64,000 nucleotides of DNA from an uncultured Verrucomicrobiota bacterium (GTDB lineage: Bacteria > Verrucomicrobiota > Verrucomicrobiia > Opitutales > Seribacteraceae). Made by a program: the position numbers and the translations under genes. Shown here in pieces: positions 55,870 to 64,000 of this stretch (position 1 is the stretch's first letter; each line of letters starts with the position of its first letter). The stretch covers positions 1 through 64,000 of the forward strand of contig CACFTI010000005.1 in the NCBI GenBank assembly GCA_902569115.1, given 5' to 3'. The notes beneath the pieces were generated by a model. That model had not been told where the DNA came from and did not search any database. It saw only the letters and a list, made by a program, of their open reading frames with translations.

Positions 55870-57621
55870 ATGAGTAAGCGTGTGCTGATTGCCTCGACTA
55901 TCGGGGCGGTTGCCAAAAGCCTTGGTGGGCTTTGCGGAAAGCATGATGCTGCAGTCAGTTATTCAGAGCATGGCAAAACGCTCTATGCACAATTAATCGA
56001 CGGTAGGCATCAAGTCTTACTCGTGGAAATTAACTTCATTGAGGGTGAGTATCGCGATTTGATTGCCAAAATTCGCTCTAAAGATCAATTGCGCGACTTA
56101 TTCATCATTGTCTATGCCCCTGATGAATTAAGTAAATCTGAACAGGCACGGATCAACGGGGCCAACGCAATTCTGACCTCTCCGTTTACGGATATCAAAA
56201 TCCTAACCCTATTTAAGCGTGCCTTTTTTCTTCCGAAACAATGCCTTTTTGTGAGTCCTTCCTCGCATGAAGAATTCTCGTTGGCTCTGGTGAAGATGGG
56301 TTATGATTTTAAGCAAGTGAATGATGCCAATTCTGTCTTGGAGGACGATTCACCTCAGGTTCCGGACTTTCTGATCGTTGATTTCAGTTTGCCCGACATG
56401 AGCGGGACTGAATTTGTGCAAAAGCTGAAGGATAATGATCGGTTGAAAAATGTTCCCCAAATCATTGCATATGAGGGCAGGGGAGCTGGCGAGATCGAAG
56501 AGATCTTAAAGGCTGGAATCGAAGATGTGATCCTTTCCCCCTTTGCCTCTGCCCAAAATATTAAACAGATTCAGGATAAGTTCCCTTTGCCACCCAAAGG
56601 AAGAAGGCTGCGTGCCCTAGTAGTGGACGATAGCCCTACCATTCGAGATTTAATTGCCAGCATGTTCAAGGAACTTGATTATCAGGTCGAGACTGCGGAG
56701 AATGGTTTTGAGGGATACAAGGCAGTTCAGAGAAACAAGCCGGACATTATTACATCTGATTATGATATGCCTGTTCTCAATGGATGGGAGTTTTGTACCG
56801 AAGTGCGTGATCATGAGGATTACAAAGATATTCCGATCATAATGATTACCACGCGGGCTACGGATCTGGATCTTAAAAAGGGAGAGATTCTCGGCGTATC
56901 TGCTTATTTGGCCAAGCCCTTTGCCAAAGACACATTGAAATCTGCTGTTGAAACTGCGATTTCAAACGCACGTACCAAAAAAGAGCAGGAGACCATCGCC
57001 AAGTTTGTCGCTGCGGATACCTTAAATGCGGTAAGCAGTATGGTGGATGAGCAACAGGATGCCGGGATGGGGGAATCCAAGCACATCACGGTTCTGTTTT
57101 CTGATATCTGTGCTTTTTCATCAAAGTGTGAAAGATTTTCTGCTCGAAAAATCATCAACCTTCTCAATACCTATTTTGATCTAATGGTGGAGGTGCTATC
57201 GCAGAACAATGCGATTATCGACAAGTTTATTGGTGATGCCATTGTCGCCCGTTTTGATTCCGGAGATCCCGCCACGGATGCTTTAAATGCTGTCCGGGGA
57301 GCATGGGGTATGTGTCGAGAACTTGAACGCTTCAACTTGGATTCTTTTGAGGAAGTGCAAAGCCGAATAGGAATTAACAGTGGAGAAGTAATCCTCGGAA
57401 ATCTTGGTTGCCAAAAACATAGGCTGGAATACGCAATGATCGGGGATAATGTTAATATCGGTCAGCGACTTGAAAGCAGTGCCCCAAAGCAAGGCGTCAT
57501 GATTTCGGAATCCACATACGAGCTGGTTAAAGATCACATTCTAGTTGGTGAAAGACAGGAGATCGAAGTGAAGGGCAAAAGTGAAAAAGTTGCCGCCTAT
57601 GTCTTGGAAGGCTTGGTTTAG
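55870..57621 (+). CDS. Triple-receiver class III adenylate cyclase
   Basis: This 583-residue cytoplasmic output protein has three receiver domains. Receiver 1 (about 1-120) has Glu53 where the phospho-Asp is expected, so it is a likely pseudo-receiver. Receiver 2 (about 125-235) keeps Asp171 (VDFSLPDMSG). Receiver 3 (about 246-370) is canonical, with Asp253/254, Asp297 and Lys349. The cyclase domain (about 400-583) has metal-binding Asp412 (LFSDICAF) and Asp456 (KFIGDAIVARF). The adenine-selecting pair is Lys452 and Asp526, and Asn529 and Arg533 (DNVNIGQRLE) bind the transition state. All catalytic residues for ATP to cAMP are present. It lies 17 bases behind the Cache sensor. Phosphotransfer from CheA to receiver 2 or 3 should control cAMP synthesis (inference). 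Confidence 0.93.
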   Translation: MSKRVLIASTIGAVAKSLGGLCGKHDAAVSYSEHGKTLYAQLIDGRHQVLLVEINFIEGEYRDLIAKIRSKDQLRDLFIIVYAPDELSKSEQARINGANAILTSPFTDIKILTLFKRAFFLPKQCLFVSPSSHEEFSLALVKMGYDFKQVNDANSVLEDDSPQVPDFLIVDFSLPDMSGTEFVQKLKDNDRLKNVPQIIAYEGRGAGEIEEILKAGIEDVILSPFASAQNIKQIQDKFPLPPKGRRLRALVVDDSPTIRDLIASMFKELDYQVETAENGFEGYKAVQRNKPDIITSDYDMPVLNGWEFCTEVRDHEDYKDIPIIMITTRATDLDLKKGEILGVSAYLAKPFAKDTLKSAVETAISNARTKKEQETIAKFVAADTLNAVSSMVDEQQDAGMGESKHITVLFSDICAFSSKCERFSARKIINLLNTYFDLMVEVLSQNNAIIDKFIGDAIVARFDSGDPATDALNAVRGAWGMCRELERFNLDSFEEVQSRIGINSGEVILGNLGCQKHRLEYAMIGDNVNIGQRLESSAPKQGVMISESTYELVKDHILVGERQEIEVKGKSEKVAAYVLEGLV

Positions 57622-57642
57622 AAAAATTAGTTTAATTGTTTC

Positions 57643-59655
57643 TTACCCGTGTGCGTCGGGTTTTTGGACAACTGTATCCGCATCAAACCATGGAGTGACG
57701 ACTTGCATGTCCTGATTGCTTCCGAGGCAATAGACCAAGTCTTCCGGTTCAAAGATTATATCAGCAATCCTGTGGACCAGTAAGGAATCTTTCCGACGAA
57801 CAGCAAGAATGGATATGCCCGTGGACTCAGCAAGATCAAGATTTCTAGGTGACTGACCAGCCACTCGACTCCTTGCGGTAACGATTAATTTTTCCACTTT
57901 TAAGTCCTTGAGTCCGGCATGGGCTTCCAATGGGAGTGGGCTCGAAGAATATTCGCGGTCGGAGTGCATGGTCTCTTCCCGTGCCTGATCCACCTCTCGA
58001 ATAATCAGATTTCTTGGGATTTGCAGTTGGTTTAAAACTAGTGAAAGAATTTCCAGTCCGCCTTCCACTTCGGATGCGACAATATTGACGGGTAATTCCT
58101 GAGATAGTTTCTCAGATCCACGCATGTATTGAGTACGGACGAAAACAGGTGCCTTAACCTTCATGCGTGCAATGGTGGATATGACCCGTTCTATTGCCTG
58201 ATTATCATTGATCATGATTACAATGGCACGGCAGGATTCCACATGGGCATGACCCAGGGCTTCCTCACTGGTGGCATCGGCGTAATAAACAGGGTCTCCC
58301 AATTTACGCCCCAGTTCCACATTGTCGGAGTTCATCTCGAGGGCAACTGCTTCGATCTTTAGGCGACTCAGGCTGTTAGTTAACAGTCTTCCAGCGAGTC
58401 CATATCCGATGACGACAACATGATCGCTGTGACCCACAGTTCGATCTTCCAGTTCCTCGGCACTTCTCGCCCGCAGTAGTTTGGCCAGTGGGTCAAGTGC
58501 CCGTTCTCCCGCTGTAAAGTGGGGTGCTTTGTATACCAGTAGTGGAGTGAGGAACATGCTGAGAATGCCTGCATTTAGAAGGGTTCCAATTTCAGATTCA
58601 ATAACCACGCCTTCCTGGATGGCGAGTTGTAGAATGATGAAACCAAATTCCCCAAACTGAGCCAGTCCAACGCCGGCAAGCCAAGCTGCACGGGGAGGGA
58701 AGCGCATGAACGAGGCAGCCAAAATGGCAATCAGTCCTTTCCCCCCGATGAATGCCAGAAGCAGTAGGCCGACTTCCATTGGCTTTTCTGCAAGTAACTG
58801 GAAATCAAAAAACATACCCAGAGAAACAAAGAAGAAACTGACAAACACATCACGCAATGGGAGGATGTCACCCATGGCCCGGTGACGAAAATCTGTATCC
58901 GCCACGATCATCCCCGCAAGAAAAGCACCCAAGGCGAGAGAAAGACCAGTAAGGGAGGTGAGATAGGCAGTGCCAATACAGAGGCATAGCACGGTGAGGA
59001 TGAAGACTTCATTGCTTCGGCTGGCATCAACCCAACGAAAGAGATATGGGATGACCTTCCGGGAGGTTGCGAAGAGTAAGACTACGACGAGAGCTGCTTT
59101 ACCAAGAGCAAACATGATAGCCTGCCAGGTTTCCGGCTTGTCCAGTCCATTGGCCAGAAGGGGGACAATAAGAACCATTGGTACGATACAAAGGTCCTGG
59201 AAAATCAGTGTGCCCACAATAAACCTGCCGTGTGGTGCATCCAGTTCTCCTCTCTCACCTAGGGTTCTGAGCACTAGAGCAGTACTGGAGAGGGCAAAGA
59301 CAAAGCCATAGACAATGGCTTCGGGGATACTGAGATCCATGCTCAGGCATATAAGGGAAGTGACCAGAGTGGTGACACCCACCTGTAAGAGTCCTCCGAG
59401 GGCGACCTGGCGGAAAATATTTTTCAGCCGGGATAAGGAAAATTCCAGACCAATCGTAAAAAGAAGAAAAATGACTCCTACTTCAGCAATGACTTCAATC
59501 GCTTCAGGATCGTGAGCCAGAGACAGGGCCTTAGGTCCTACAAGTGCGCCGGATAGAACGAGACCGGCAACGACCGGAAGTTTCAAACGACCCAAAAGTA
59601 GGGTCACAATCACACTGACCGTGGCGATTACCGTAATTTCTTCCAGTAGATGCAT
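57643..59655 (-). CDS. Kef-type monovalent cation:proton antiporter
   Basis: This 670-residue inner-membrane protein of the CPA2 family has about 12 hydrophobic segments in residues 1-385, with VGLVLSGALVGP and ALGAFLAGMIVADTDFRH. A cytoplasmic TrkA-N (RCK) domain follows (about 415-535) with the NAD-binding VVVIGYGLAGRLL. The C-terminal TrkA-C domain (about 575-660) has VAGQSPRNLDL and GISILAVRR. It is predicted to exchange K+ (or Na+) for H+, gated by the RCK domains. It converges on the cyclase operon and does not look functionally linked to it. The 135 bases between it and 59791 hold its promoter and show no further gene. Confidence 0.93.
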   Translation of the reverse strand: MHLLEEITVIATVSVIVTLLLGRLKLPVVAGLVLSGALVGPKALSLAHDPEAIEVIAEVGVIFLLFTIGLEFSLSRLKNIFRQVALGGLLQVGVTTLVTSLICLSMDLSIPEAIVYGFVFALSSTALVLRTLGERGELDAPHGRFIVGTLIFQDLCIVPMVLIVPLLANGLDKPETWQAIMFALGKAALVVVLLFATSRKVIPYLFRWVDASRSNEVFILTVLCLCIGTAYLTSLTGLSLALGAFLAGMIVADTDFRHRAMGDILPLRDVFVSFFFVSLGMFFDFQLLAEKPMEVGLLLLAFIGGKGLIAILAASFMRFPPRAAWLAGVGLAQFGEFGFIILQLAIQEGVVIESEIGTLLNAGILSMFLTPLLVYKAPHFTAGERALDPLAKLLRARSAEELEDRTVGHSDHVVVIGYGLAGRLLTNSLSRLKIEAVALEMNSDNVELGRKLGDPVYYADATSEEALGHAHVESCRAIVIMINDNQAIERVISTIARMKVKAPVFVRTQYMRGSEKLSQELPVNIVASEVEGGLEILSLVLNQLQIPRNLIIREVDQAREETMHSDREYSSSPLPLEAHAGLKDLKVEKLIVTARSRVAGQSPRNLDLAESTGISILAVRRKDSLLVHRIADIIFEPEDLVYCLGSNQDMQVVTPWFDADTVVQKPDAHG
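57645..57665 (+). terminator. Possible short terminator after the chemosensory operon
   Basis: ACCCG (57645-57649) pairs with CGGGT (57657-57661) over a 7-base loop, followed by five T. It lies just after the cyclase stop and overlaps the end of the convergent antiporter gene. The stem is only five pairs, so the call is tentative. Confidence 0.4.
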
Positions 59656-59790
59656 AAGGGAACGGAACCTAATCTCCGTTTATCTTAAGTACAATCGGAA
59701 AGCTTTTAATTTCCTGTAAAGTACTGGGAAATATGATCAACCTAAGGCCAATCATGAAAAAGATACTTTGTGATTTACGATTTAAAACTC

Positions 59791-61995
59791 TTAGAAACGT
59801 AAGATACCGCCCAGTTTGACCGCTGTACCAAGTCCTTGAAGTGTGAGTCCTGTTCTTTCATCAAGATAAGTCTGATTGACCACAAAATAAAATCTGGCTC
59901 CCGGTTTGTATTCCCATTGAAGTCTGCTGTTTATTCCGAGTGATTTACTGAAATTGTCATATTGCAGGAGGTTGTTGATCGACAAGTCTGGGTTGAAGTT
60001 AATTCTGGAGGTTCCGGTAATTACATTTAGTTCTGTTTTGGGTGCATGATCCCAGTTTAAAATCGTGGATGTGTAGCCAACTCCGATCATAAATTCTTTC
60101 ATGGGGAGATAGTCAAAAGCAGCTTCATATCTTTGTCCGGGAGCAAGAAAACCATCGTTATACAAGTATGAAAGCCTGCTCACTACTTTTCGTTTGGAAT
60201 GAGAGTTGAAGAAAAACCTATGATAAAACCCCTCGTATTCTCCTGCGGGGAGCGAGGTGTCAAAAATGGTAAAGGTTGCAGTGGGGCGATCCAGTTTATA
60301 GGTAATCTCATAACCGAGATTGTCTCCCGATTCTATAATGAATTCAATGGGGGTGATTGTATTTGTTATATCTGAAAGCGTGTTTCCAGTGTCAGTGTAT
60401 ATCTCCAGGTCATAATCATGTATACTTACATTAAGCCACTCCACATCTTCATGCCTTGGAAGATAGGATGCTGCAAAACGGTATTTTCTGTAATCGTCCC
60501 GCATTACATAACCTAGCGGAGGATTAAAGTTTTCAGGGACTTCAGAATATGCTCCTACCAGAGTAAGTTCACGACCTTTAAAAATGGTTTCTGCACCGTA
60601 GGAAATCTTTGTTTCCGAATCGGTTTGGGCTTCGTTCGCGGTTCCAAGAGCCCATACCTTGGTTCCCAATGATTTGTCACCCATGAACTCACCATTTATG
60701 AATTGATAATCCGTACCCATACTGTAGCCGTCCCTATTGGAACGAGGATCTCCAAAAGTTGAGAGTAACCCGATGGTGGATCCATTTTCGAGATTTTTAC
60801 GGACTCTTCCGACAAACACATTTCGTTCTCCTTCCGGTGAGTCAATTAACACATCCATAAGTCCGAAATTGTAATTTTTTTGGTTGCTCGTAAATTTAGC
60901 TGCAAAGTGTATGGGTACGATTTGTCCTCTTTCACTTAAGCCAATCTTGCGACTGTAGTAAGGACTCAGCCCATCGGATGGGAAATGAAACATTCCTGCG
61001 TCTTCCAGAAAGAAATCTCTTTTTTCAGGAAAGGATTGATTGAATCGGGTAAAATTGAATTGTCGGACATCGGCTTCGACATCTGCAAAGTCAGTATTAA
61101 TACTTAGGTATGCGGTGGTCTTGGCATTGATTCTGTAACGCAAATCAAGCCCGCCATCAGCTTTGAATTCATCATTTCCCGTGGTTGGGTCATCCGTGTA
61201 GGTTCCAGTTACGAAAGGAAGTACATCCAAGCCAAGGCCCTGTTTCAGGTTTTTCAGTCCGGTAATAGTGCCAGCCTGTGCAGGGTTGGCTGGATCTACT
61301 CCTGATCGGGCATTTGCCCAATCCTGAACTTCTCCATTTTTTTTGAGTACTCTTCTTAAATTGATACCCCAAGTTGATGCATCTTCGTCAAATGAAATCG
61401 ATTTAAATGGAATCATAATTTCCGCACCCCATCCCCAATTATGAATACCACACTTGGCATCCCAGATTGTATCCCAATCCATGTTTTGCATTCTTCCCTG
61501 ATCGCCAATGAGTAAGTCAGCTTTTAGACTATTGGGTGTAACGATGAAGGCATAAGCATTTCTCTCGTCACGAAAAGTATCCAGGATTACAAGTGCATGA
61601 TCGTCATTCCCGGCATCCGCTAAATTTCCAGCATTGGCGGTGATGTCAGCAGGGTTGTCTTGAAAACACCAGATTCCGATGTAGAGATTTTCTTTGTCGT
61701 AAATAATCCGGAATTCCGTTGATTGCGTACCTGAAGCATTATCCTCGGGGAAGGTTTTAAGCAAATCACCAGCGGGCATAGCTCGATGCCAAACTTCATC
61801 ATTCAGGTTACCGTCAATGATTGGTCCTTCATCCACATAGACAGCTTGAAAAGTAGGCTTTCCTATATACAAGCCCCTACTTTGAACTGCTATTTCACTG
61901 GGTTTTGTTACAGATGATTTAACCTCACCTAAGATTGAAATCCAACTAATACAAAGAAAGATTAATTTGAGATTGATCGTGTAAGAACAAGGCAA
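59791..61995 (-). CDS. CBM9-like / DUF5916 outer-membrane barrel protein
   Basis: This 734-residue protein has a probable signal peptide (about 1-25). The start codon appears to be TTG at 61995 and is uncertain. Residues about 45-230 form a CBM9-like sandwich (VDEGPIIDGNLNDEVWHRA, FRIIYDKENLYIGIWCFQD, WGWGAEIMIPFKSI). The remainder is a DUF5916 region with alternating aromatic/polar beta-strands, including FNQSFPEKRDFFLEDAGMF. It ends in GGILRF, a terminal Phe typical of outer-membrane barrels. It is probably embedded in the outer membrane with the sugar-binding-like domain facing a carbohydrate; the transported or bound compound is unknown. The 143 bases upstream hold no gene and include a short palindrome, GAATTAATTC. 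Confidence 0.85.
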   Translation of the reverse strand: MPCSYTINLKLIFLCISWISILGEVKSSVTKPSEIAVQSRGLYIGKPTFQAVYVDEGPIIDGNLNDEVWHRAMPAGDLLKTFPEDNASGTQSTEFRIIYDKENLYIGIWCFQDNPADITANAGNLADAGNDDHALVILDTFRDERNAYAFIVTPNSLKADLLIGDQGRMQNMDWDTIWDAKCGIHNWGWGAEIMIPFKSISFDEDASTWGINLRRVLKKNGEVQDWANARSGVDPANPAQAGTITGLKNLKQGLGLDVLPFVTGTYTDDPTTGNDEFKADGGLDLRYRINAKTTAYLSINTDFADVEADVRQFNFTRFNQSFPEKRDFFLEDAGMFHFPSDGLSPYYSRKIGLSERGQIVPIHFAAKFTSNQKNYNFGLMDVLIDSPEGERNVFVGRVRKNLENGSTIGLLSTFGDPRSNRDGYSMGTDYQFINGEFMGDKSLGTKVWALGTANEAQTDSETKISYGAETIFKGRELTLVGAYSEVPENFNPPLGYVMRDDYRKYRFAASYLPRHEDVEWLNVSIHDYDLEIYTDTGNTLSDITNTITPIEFIIESGDNLGYEITYKLDRPTATFTIFDTSLPAGEYEGFYHRFFFNSHSKRKVVSRLSYLYNDGFLAPGQRYEAAFDYLPMKEFMIGVGYTSTILNWDHAPKTELNVITGTSRINFNPDLSINNLLQYDNFSKSLGINSRLQWEYKPGARFYFVVNQTYLDERTGLTLQGLGTAVKLGGILRF

Positions 61996-62138
61996 AAGAA
62001 AATGAGCTGAGATGAATCTTATTTTGGACTATTGTTAACTTAAGCTATACCTTTACTTAATTACAAGAATTAATTCAAATTATATCTCCATTATCCTAAT
62101 TAATGCTAGATGGTAAGATTTATGATGAAGTCTTGGTC

Positions 62139-63431
62139 TTACTCGGGTAGTTGTTTGTCTTTGGTTTCGGGTGCCCAAATTAAGGCAACGATTCCAAGAA
62201 TATATACGCAGGCCATCAGACTGGTTCCCTCGCGGAAGCTGAGGGTGGTGGACAAATAGGCCAGAAGAATGGGGGCGGGGGCGGCAAGGTATCGTACCGT
62301 GTTGTAGCAGAAACCGACTCCGGTACCGCGCAACCGGGTAGGGAAGAGCTCCGGAAAGTAAATGGAATAGCCGGCAAAAAGTGATAGCTGTGCGAAACCC
62401 ATCATCGGAAGCATCCAGTAGGCATCGCTTGCAGAATTCAGGTTGTTGAATACAAAAATGGTGGCCACCATGGAAAGAATTAAAAATACCAAAAATGCCA
62501 TGCGCCGGCTAATCAGGGCCGCCACGAAGGTAAAAGCACTCATCCCAAGAAACGCACCAATATCAAAAAGGATGGTTCCCCGACCGCGTACTTGATCAAT
62601 GACCTCCTGTTTCTCACCCTTTAAAGCCTCAGAGACAAGTTCCGGGGAAAAGAATCCGATTCCCCAAAGTCCGATCATTCCGGAAACTCCCAGCAGAAGG
62701 CCAATGATAGCATTTTTTCGCCAAGTCGGATGTCCAAACATTTCAGCCATCGATCCACTTTTTGCATTTTTTTCAGATTTCTTTTTTTCGTTTCTAAGGT
62801 TTAACCAGGCCGTGGGTTCTTTGAGCAGTAGGACCATCGGTACCACCAAAACGGCCGGGATAATCCCGAAGAAGAAGAGGGATCGCCATCCCTCGTACCC
62901 AAATAATCCATCGGGTGAGCCGGGAGGTACAAAAAGGGAAATGCCGGAGCCCATCATGTTCCCAACCGTGGCCAGAGCCTGCAGGGCACCCAGGGCGGGT
63001 GCACGCAGCCGGGATGGAACCGATTCCGCAACCAATGTGGTGGCTGCTCCAAACATACCACCCACTCCCAGTCCAACCAAGAAACGGTAGACCATAAAAT
63101 CAAAGATTCCCTGAGAAAAACCGGAGAGTCCGGTGAATACAGAATATAAGAGTAGGGTGGCAGCCATTGTTTTTACCCGCCCCCATCTGTCGGAGAGAAT
63201 CCCAAAGATAATACCACCGGTTGCCCAGCCGAGAATCATCCAGGTGGTTGCCGTCATCAGACCGCTCTTGATTGCCTCAGAAGTGGCACCAGGTCCGAGC
63301 AGGGACGCGATTGCTGATTCGCGGGAGAGGGCAAACAGTCGTTGGTCCATGCAGTCGAACAGCCACCCGAGGGAGGCGATGATCACCACGATCCAGTGAT
63401 AGGCGGTAATGGGCTCTTTTGCCTCCTTCAT
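62139..63431 (-). CDS. MFS transporter
   Basis: This 430-residue inner-membrane protein has about 12 membrane segments. The loop 2-3 motif is GILSDRWGRVKT, the major facilitator signature. A second copy-like segment, FPTRLRGTGVGFCYNTVRY, lies in the C-terminal half, and PSRLRAPALGALQALATVG in the N-terminal half. The N-terminal MDQRLFALSRESAI and overall pattern resemble sugar-acid or aromatic-acid symporters (AAHS/sugar-porter type). It follows the partial pdxA gene by 16 bases, so the two are co-transcribed. That suggests uptake of a compound broken down by the PdxA-like enzyme (inference). The start at 63431 lies in a small inverted repeat, CATTTT / AAAATG (63429-63442). Confidence 0.92.
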   Translation of the reverse strand: MKEAKEPITAYHWIVVIIASLGWLFDCMDQRLFALSRESAIASLLGPGATSEAIKSGLMTATTWMILGWATGGIIFGILSDRWGRVKTMAATLLLYSVFTGLSGFSQGIFDFMVYRFLVGLGVGGMFGAATTLVAESVPSRLRAPALGALQALATVGNMMGSGISLFVPPGSPDGLFGYEGWRSLFFFGIIPAVLVVPMVLLLKEPTAWLNLRNEKKKSEKNAKSGSMAEMFGHPTWRKNAIIGLLLGVSGMIGLWGIGFFSPELVSEALKGEKQEVIDQVRGRGTILFDIGAFLGMSAFTFVAALISRRMAFLVFLILSMVATIFVFNNLNSASDAYWMLPMMGFAQLSLFAGYSIYFPELFPTRLRGTGVGFCYNTVRYLAAPAPILLAYLSTTLSFREGTSLMACVYILGIVALIWAPETKDKQLPE

Positions 63432-63447
63432 TTTAAAAAATGCGTGA

Positions 63448-64000
63448 TTAAGAACACATCCTAACGGCTAACCTGACTGCGGATTTCAAACTGCTGGGGT
63501 CGGCTTTTCCCTGCCAGGCAATATCAAGAGCGGTTCCATGATCCACCGAAGTACGGATAATGGGAAGTCCGAGGGTTACATTCACAGCTTCCTCAAAAGC
63601 AAGGGCTTTCACGGGAATGAGACCCTGATCATGATACATGCATATATAGGCATCAATTGACTTCCGAATACTTGGGGTAAAGGCAGTATCGGGGGGGAGG
63701 GGACCAAGTAGTTCCATGCCCTCGATTCTGGCTTTTTCAATCGCAGGAATGATGAGCTTTTCTTCTTCTAGATTTCCAAATAATCCGTTTTCACCCCCAT
63801 GTGGGTTAAGTCCGCAAACCGCGAGTCTTGGCTCACGCCCGAGCAGTTTTTGATGAGCCTGTCTGGTCAATGAGATGACATCGTAAATCCTGTCGACGGA
63901 GAGAAGGGCAGGGACTTCGGAGTATCCGCAATGCACGGTCACCAGGCTGCAACTGATTTCATCGGAGAAAAATGCCATGCAGAACTTCTCCGTGCTGGTT
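63448..64000 (-). CDS. pdxA: 4-hydroxythreonine-4-phosphate dehydrogenase family, C-terminal part
   Basis: The frame is open from the window edge at 64000 to the stop at 63448, about 184 codons, so the N-terminal portion lies outside the window. Recognised PdxA blocks are [25 protein letters not shown], and [12 protein letters not shown] with the metal-binding His. The others are [23 protein letters not shown] and a C-terminal helix. All visible metal-ligand and phosphate-side residues are present. In pyridoxine synthesis PdxA oxidises 4-phospho-hydroxythreonine. The PdxA2 subfamily instead acts in catabolism of sugar acids such as D-threonate, often beside a transporter. The MFS gene 16 bases downstream favours a PdxA2-type role, but the two cannot be separated on this fragment. 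The symbol names the family. Confidence 0.9.
   Translation of the reverse strand, partial: TSTEKFCMAFFSDEISCSLVTVHCGYSEVPALLSVDRIYDVISLTRQAHQKLLGREPRLAVCGLNPHGGENGLFGNLEEEKLIIPAIEKARIEGMELLGPLPPDTAFTPSIRKSIDAYICMYHDQGLIPVKALAFEEAVNVTLGLPIIRTSVDHGTALDIAWQGKADPSSLKSAVRLAVRMCS

Noticed and set aside
63429..63442. CATTTT / AAAATG arms at the MFS start codon
   Set aside because: Only six bases per arm in A/T runs, likely chance; mentioned only within the gene entry.

Overview
The window looks like a chromosome segment from a marine PVC-superphylum bacterium, most likely Verrucomicrobiota (Lentisphaerota or Planctomycetota are possible). The base composition is moderately AT-rich. There are many secreted type I sulfatases. 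Paired families typical of the group are present: DUF1549/DUF1553 with DUF1501, and DUF1587/1592/1588/1585 with DUF1552. There are also Tat-exported Gfo/Idh/MocA and DUF1501/1552 proteins and very large multidomain surface proteins. No rRNA, tRNA, CRISPR array, insertion sequence or phage gene was seen. No gap without a gene exceeds 300 bases; the longest is 50266-50540 (about 275 bases), which holds an inverted repeat upstream of a chemosensory operon.

Region by region. (A) 1-6750, minus strand: a sulfatase operon read from 6750 downwards. It holds a single-domain sulfatase, a 990-residue protein with two complete sulfatase domains, a third sulfatase with an in-frame stop near its 3' end, a small membrane protein, and a sulfatase cut by the window edge. 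(B) 6839-12447: one plus-strand sulfatase, then three minus-strand genes: a secreted zincin-like metalloprotease, a Tat-exported Gfo/Idh/MocA oxidoreductase and a sulfatase. (C) 12600-15712, plus strand: a cupredoxin-PA14 protein and a secreted six-bladed-propeller protein, closed by a strong bidirectional terminator at 15735-15768. (D) 15812-25024, minus strand: one 3070-residue secreted protein with two intact subtilisin domains and many beta-sandwich repeats. (E) 25236-31385, plus strand: a sulfatase, then a very long ThuA / F5-8C / SGNH / propeller / cupredoxin gene broken into two frames at a run of ten G. (F) 31623-50265, plus strand: ten closely spaced genes. They hold two PVC cytochrome/Tat pairs, a HAD phosphatase, two sulfatases, a propeller-cytochrome-ankyrin protein, a pyrroloquinoline-quinone (PQQ)-type propeller and a sulfatase-PQQ propeller fusion. 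(G) 50541-57621, plus strand: a chemosensory operon of hybrid CheA, CheW, a soluble tandem-Cache sensor, and a triple-receiver class III adenylate cyclase. (H) 57643-64000, minus strand: a Kef-type antiporter, a DUF5916 outer-membrane barrel, an MFS transporter and a partial pdxA.

How the parts fit. Regions A-F look like an export-oriented programme for desulfating and oxidising sulfated polysaccharides, or for processing related extracellular polymers. The window holds ten complete or partial sulfatase genes, with eleven sulfatase domains. It holds no recognised glycoside hydrolase, polysaccharide lyase, SusC/D pair or formylglycine-generating enzyme. Three sulfatases of region F have lost the proline of the C-x-P-x-R maturation motif, while all those of regions A, B and E keep it.

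The most unusual regulatory unit is region G. A CheA histidine kinase appears to feed a cAMP-producing output instead of a flagellar motor, and its putative sensor has no membrane segment and no methyl-accepting hairpin. Start codons were moved inward for several genes where a signal peptide shows the natural start.
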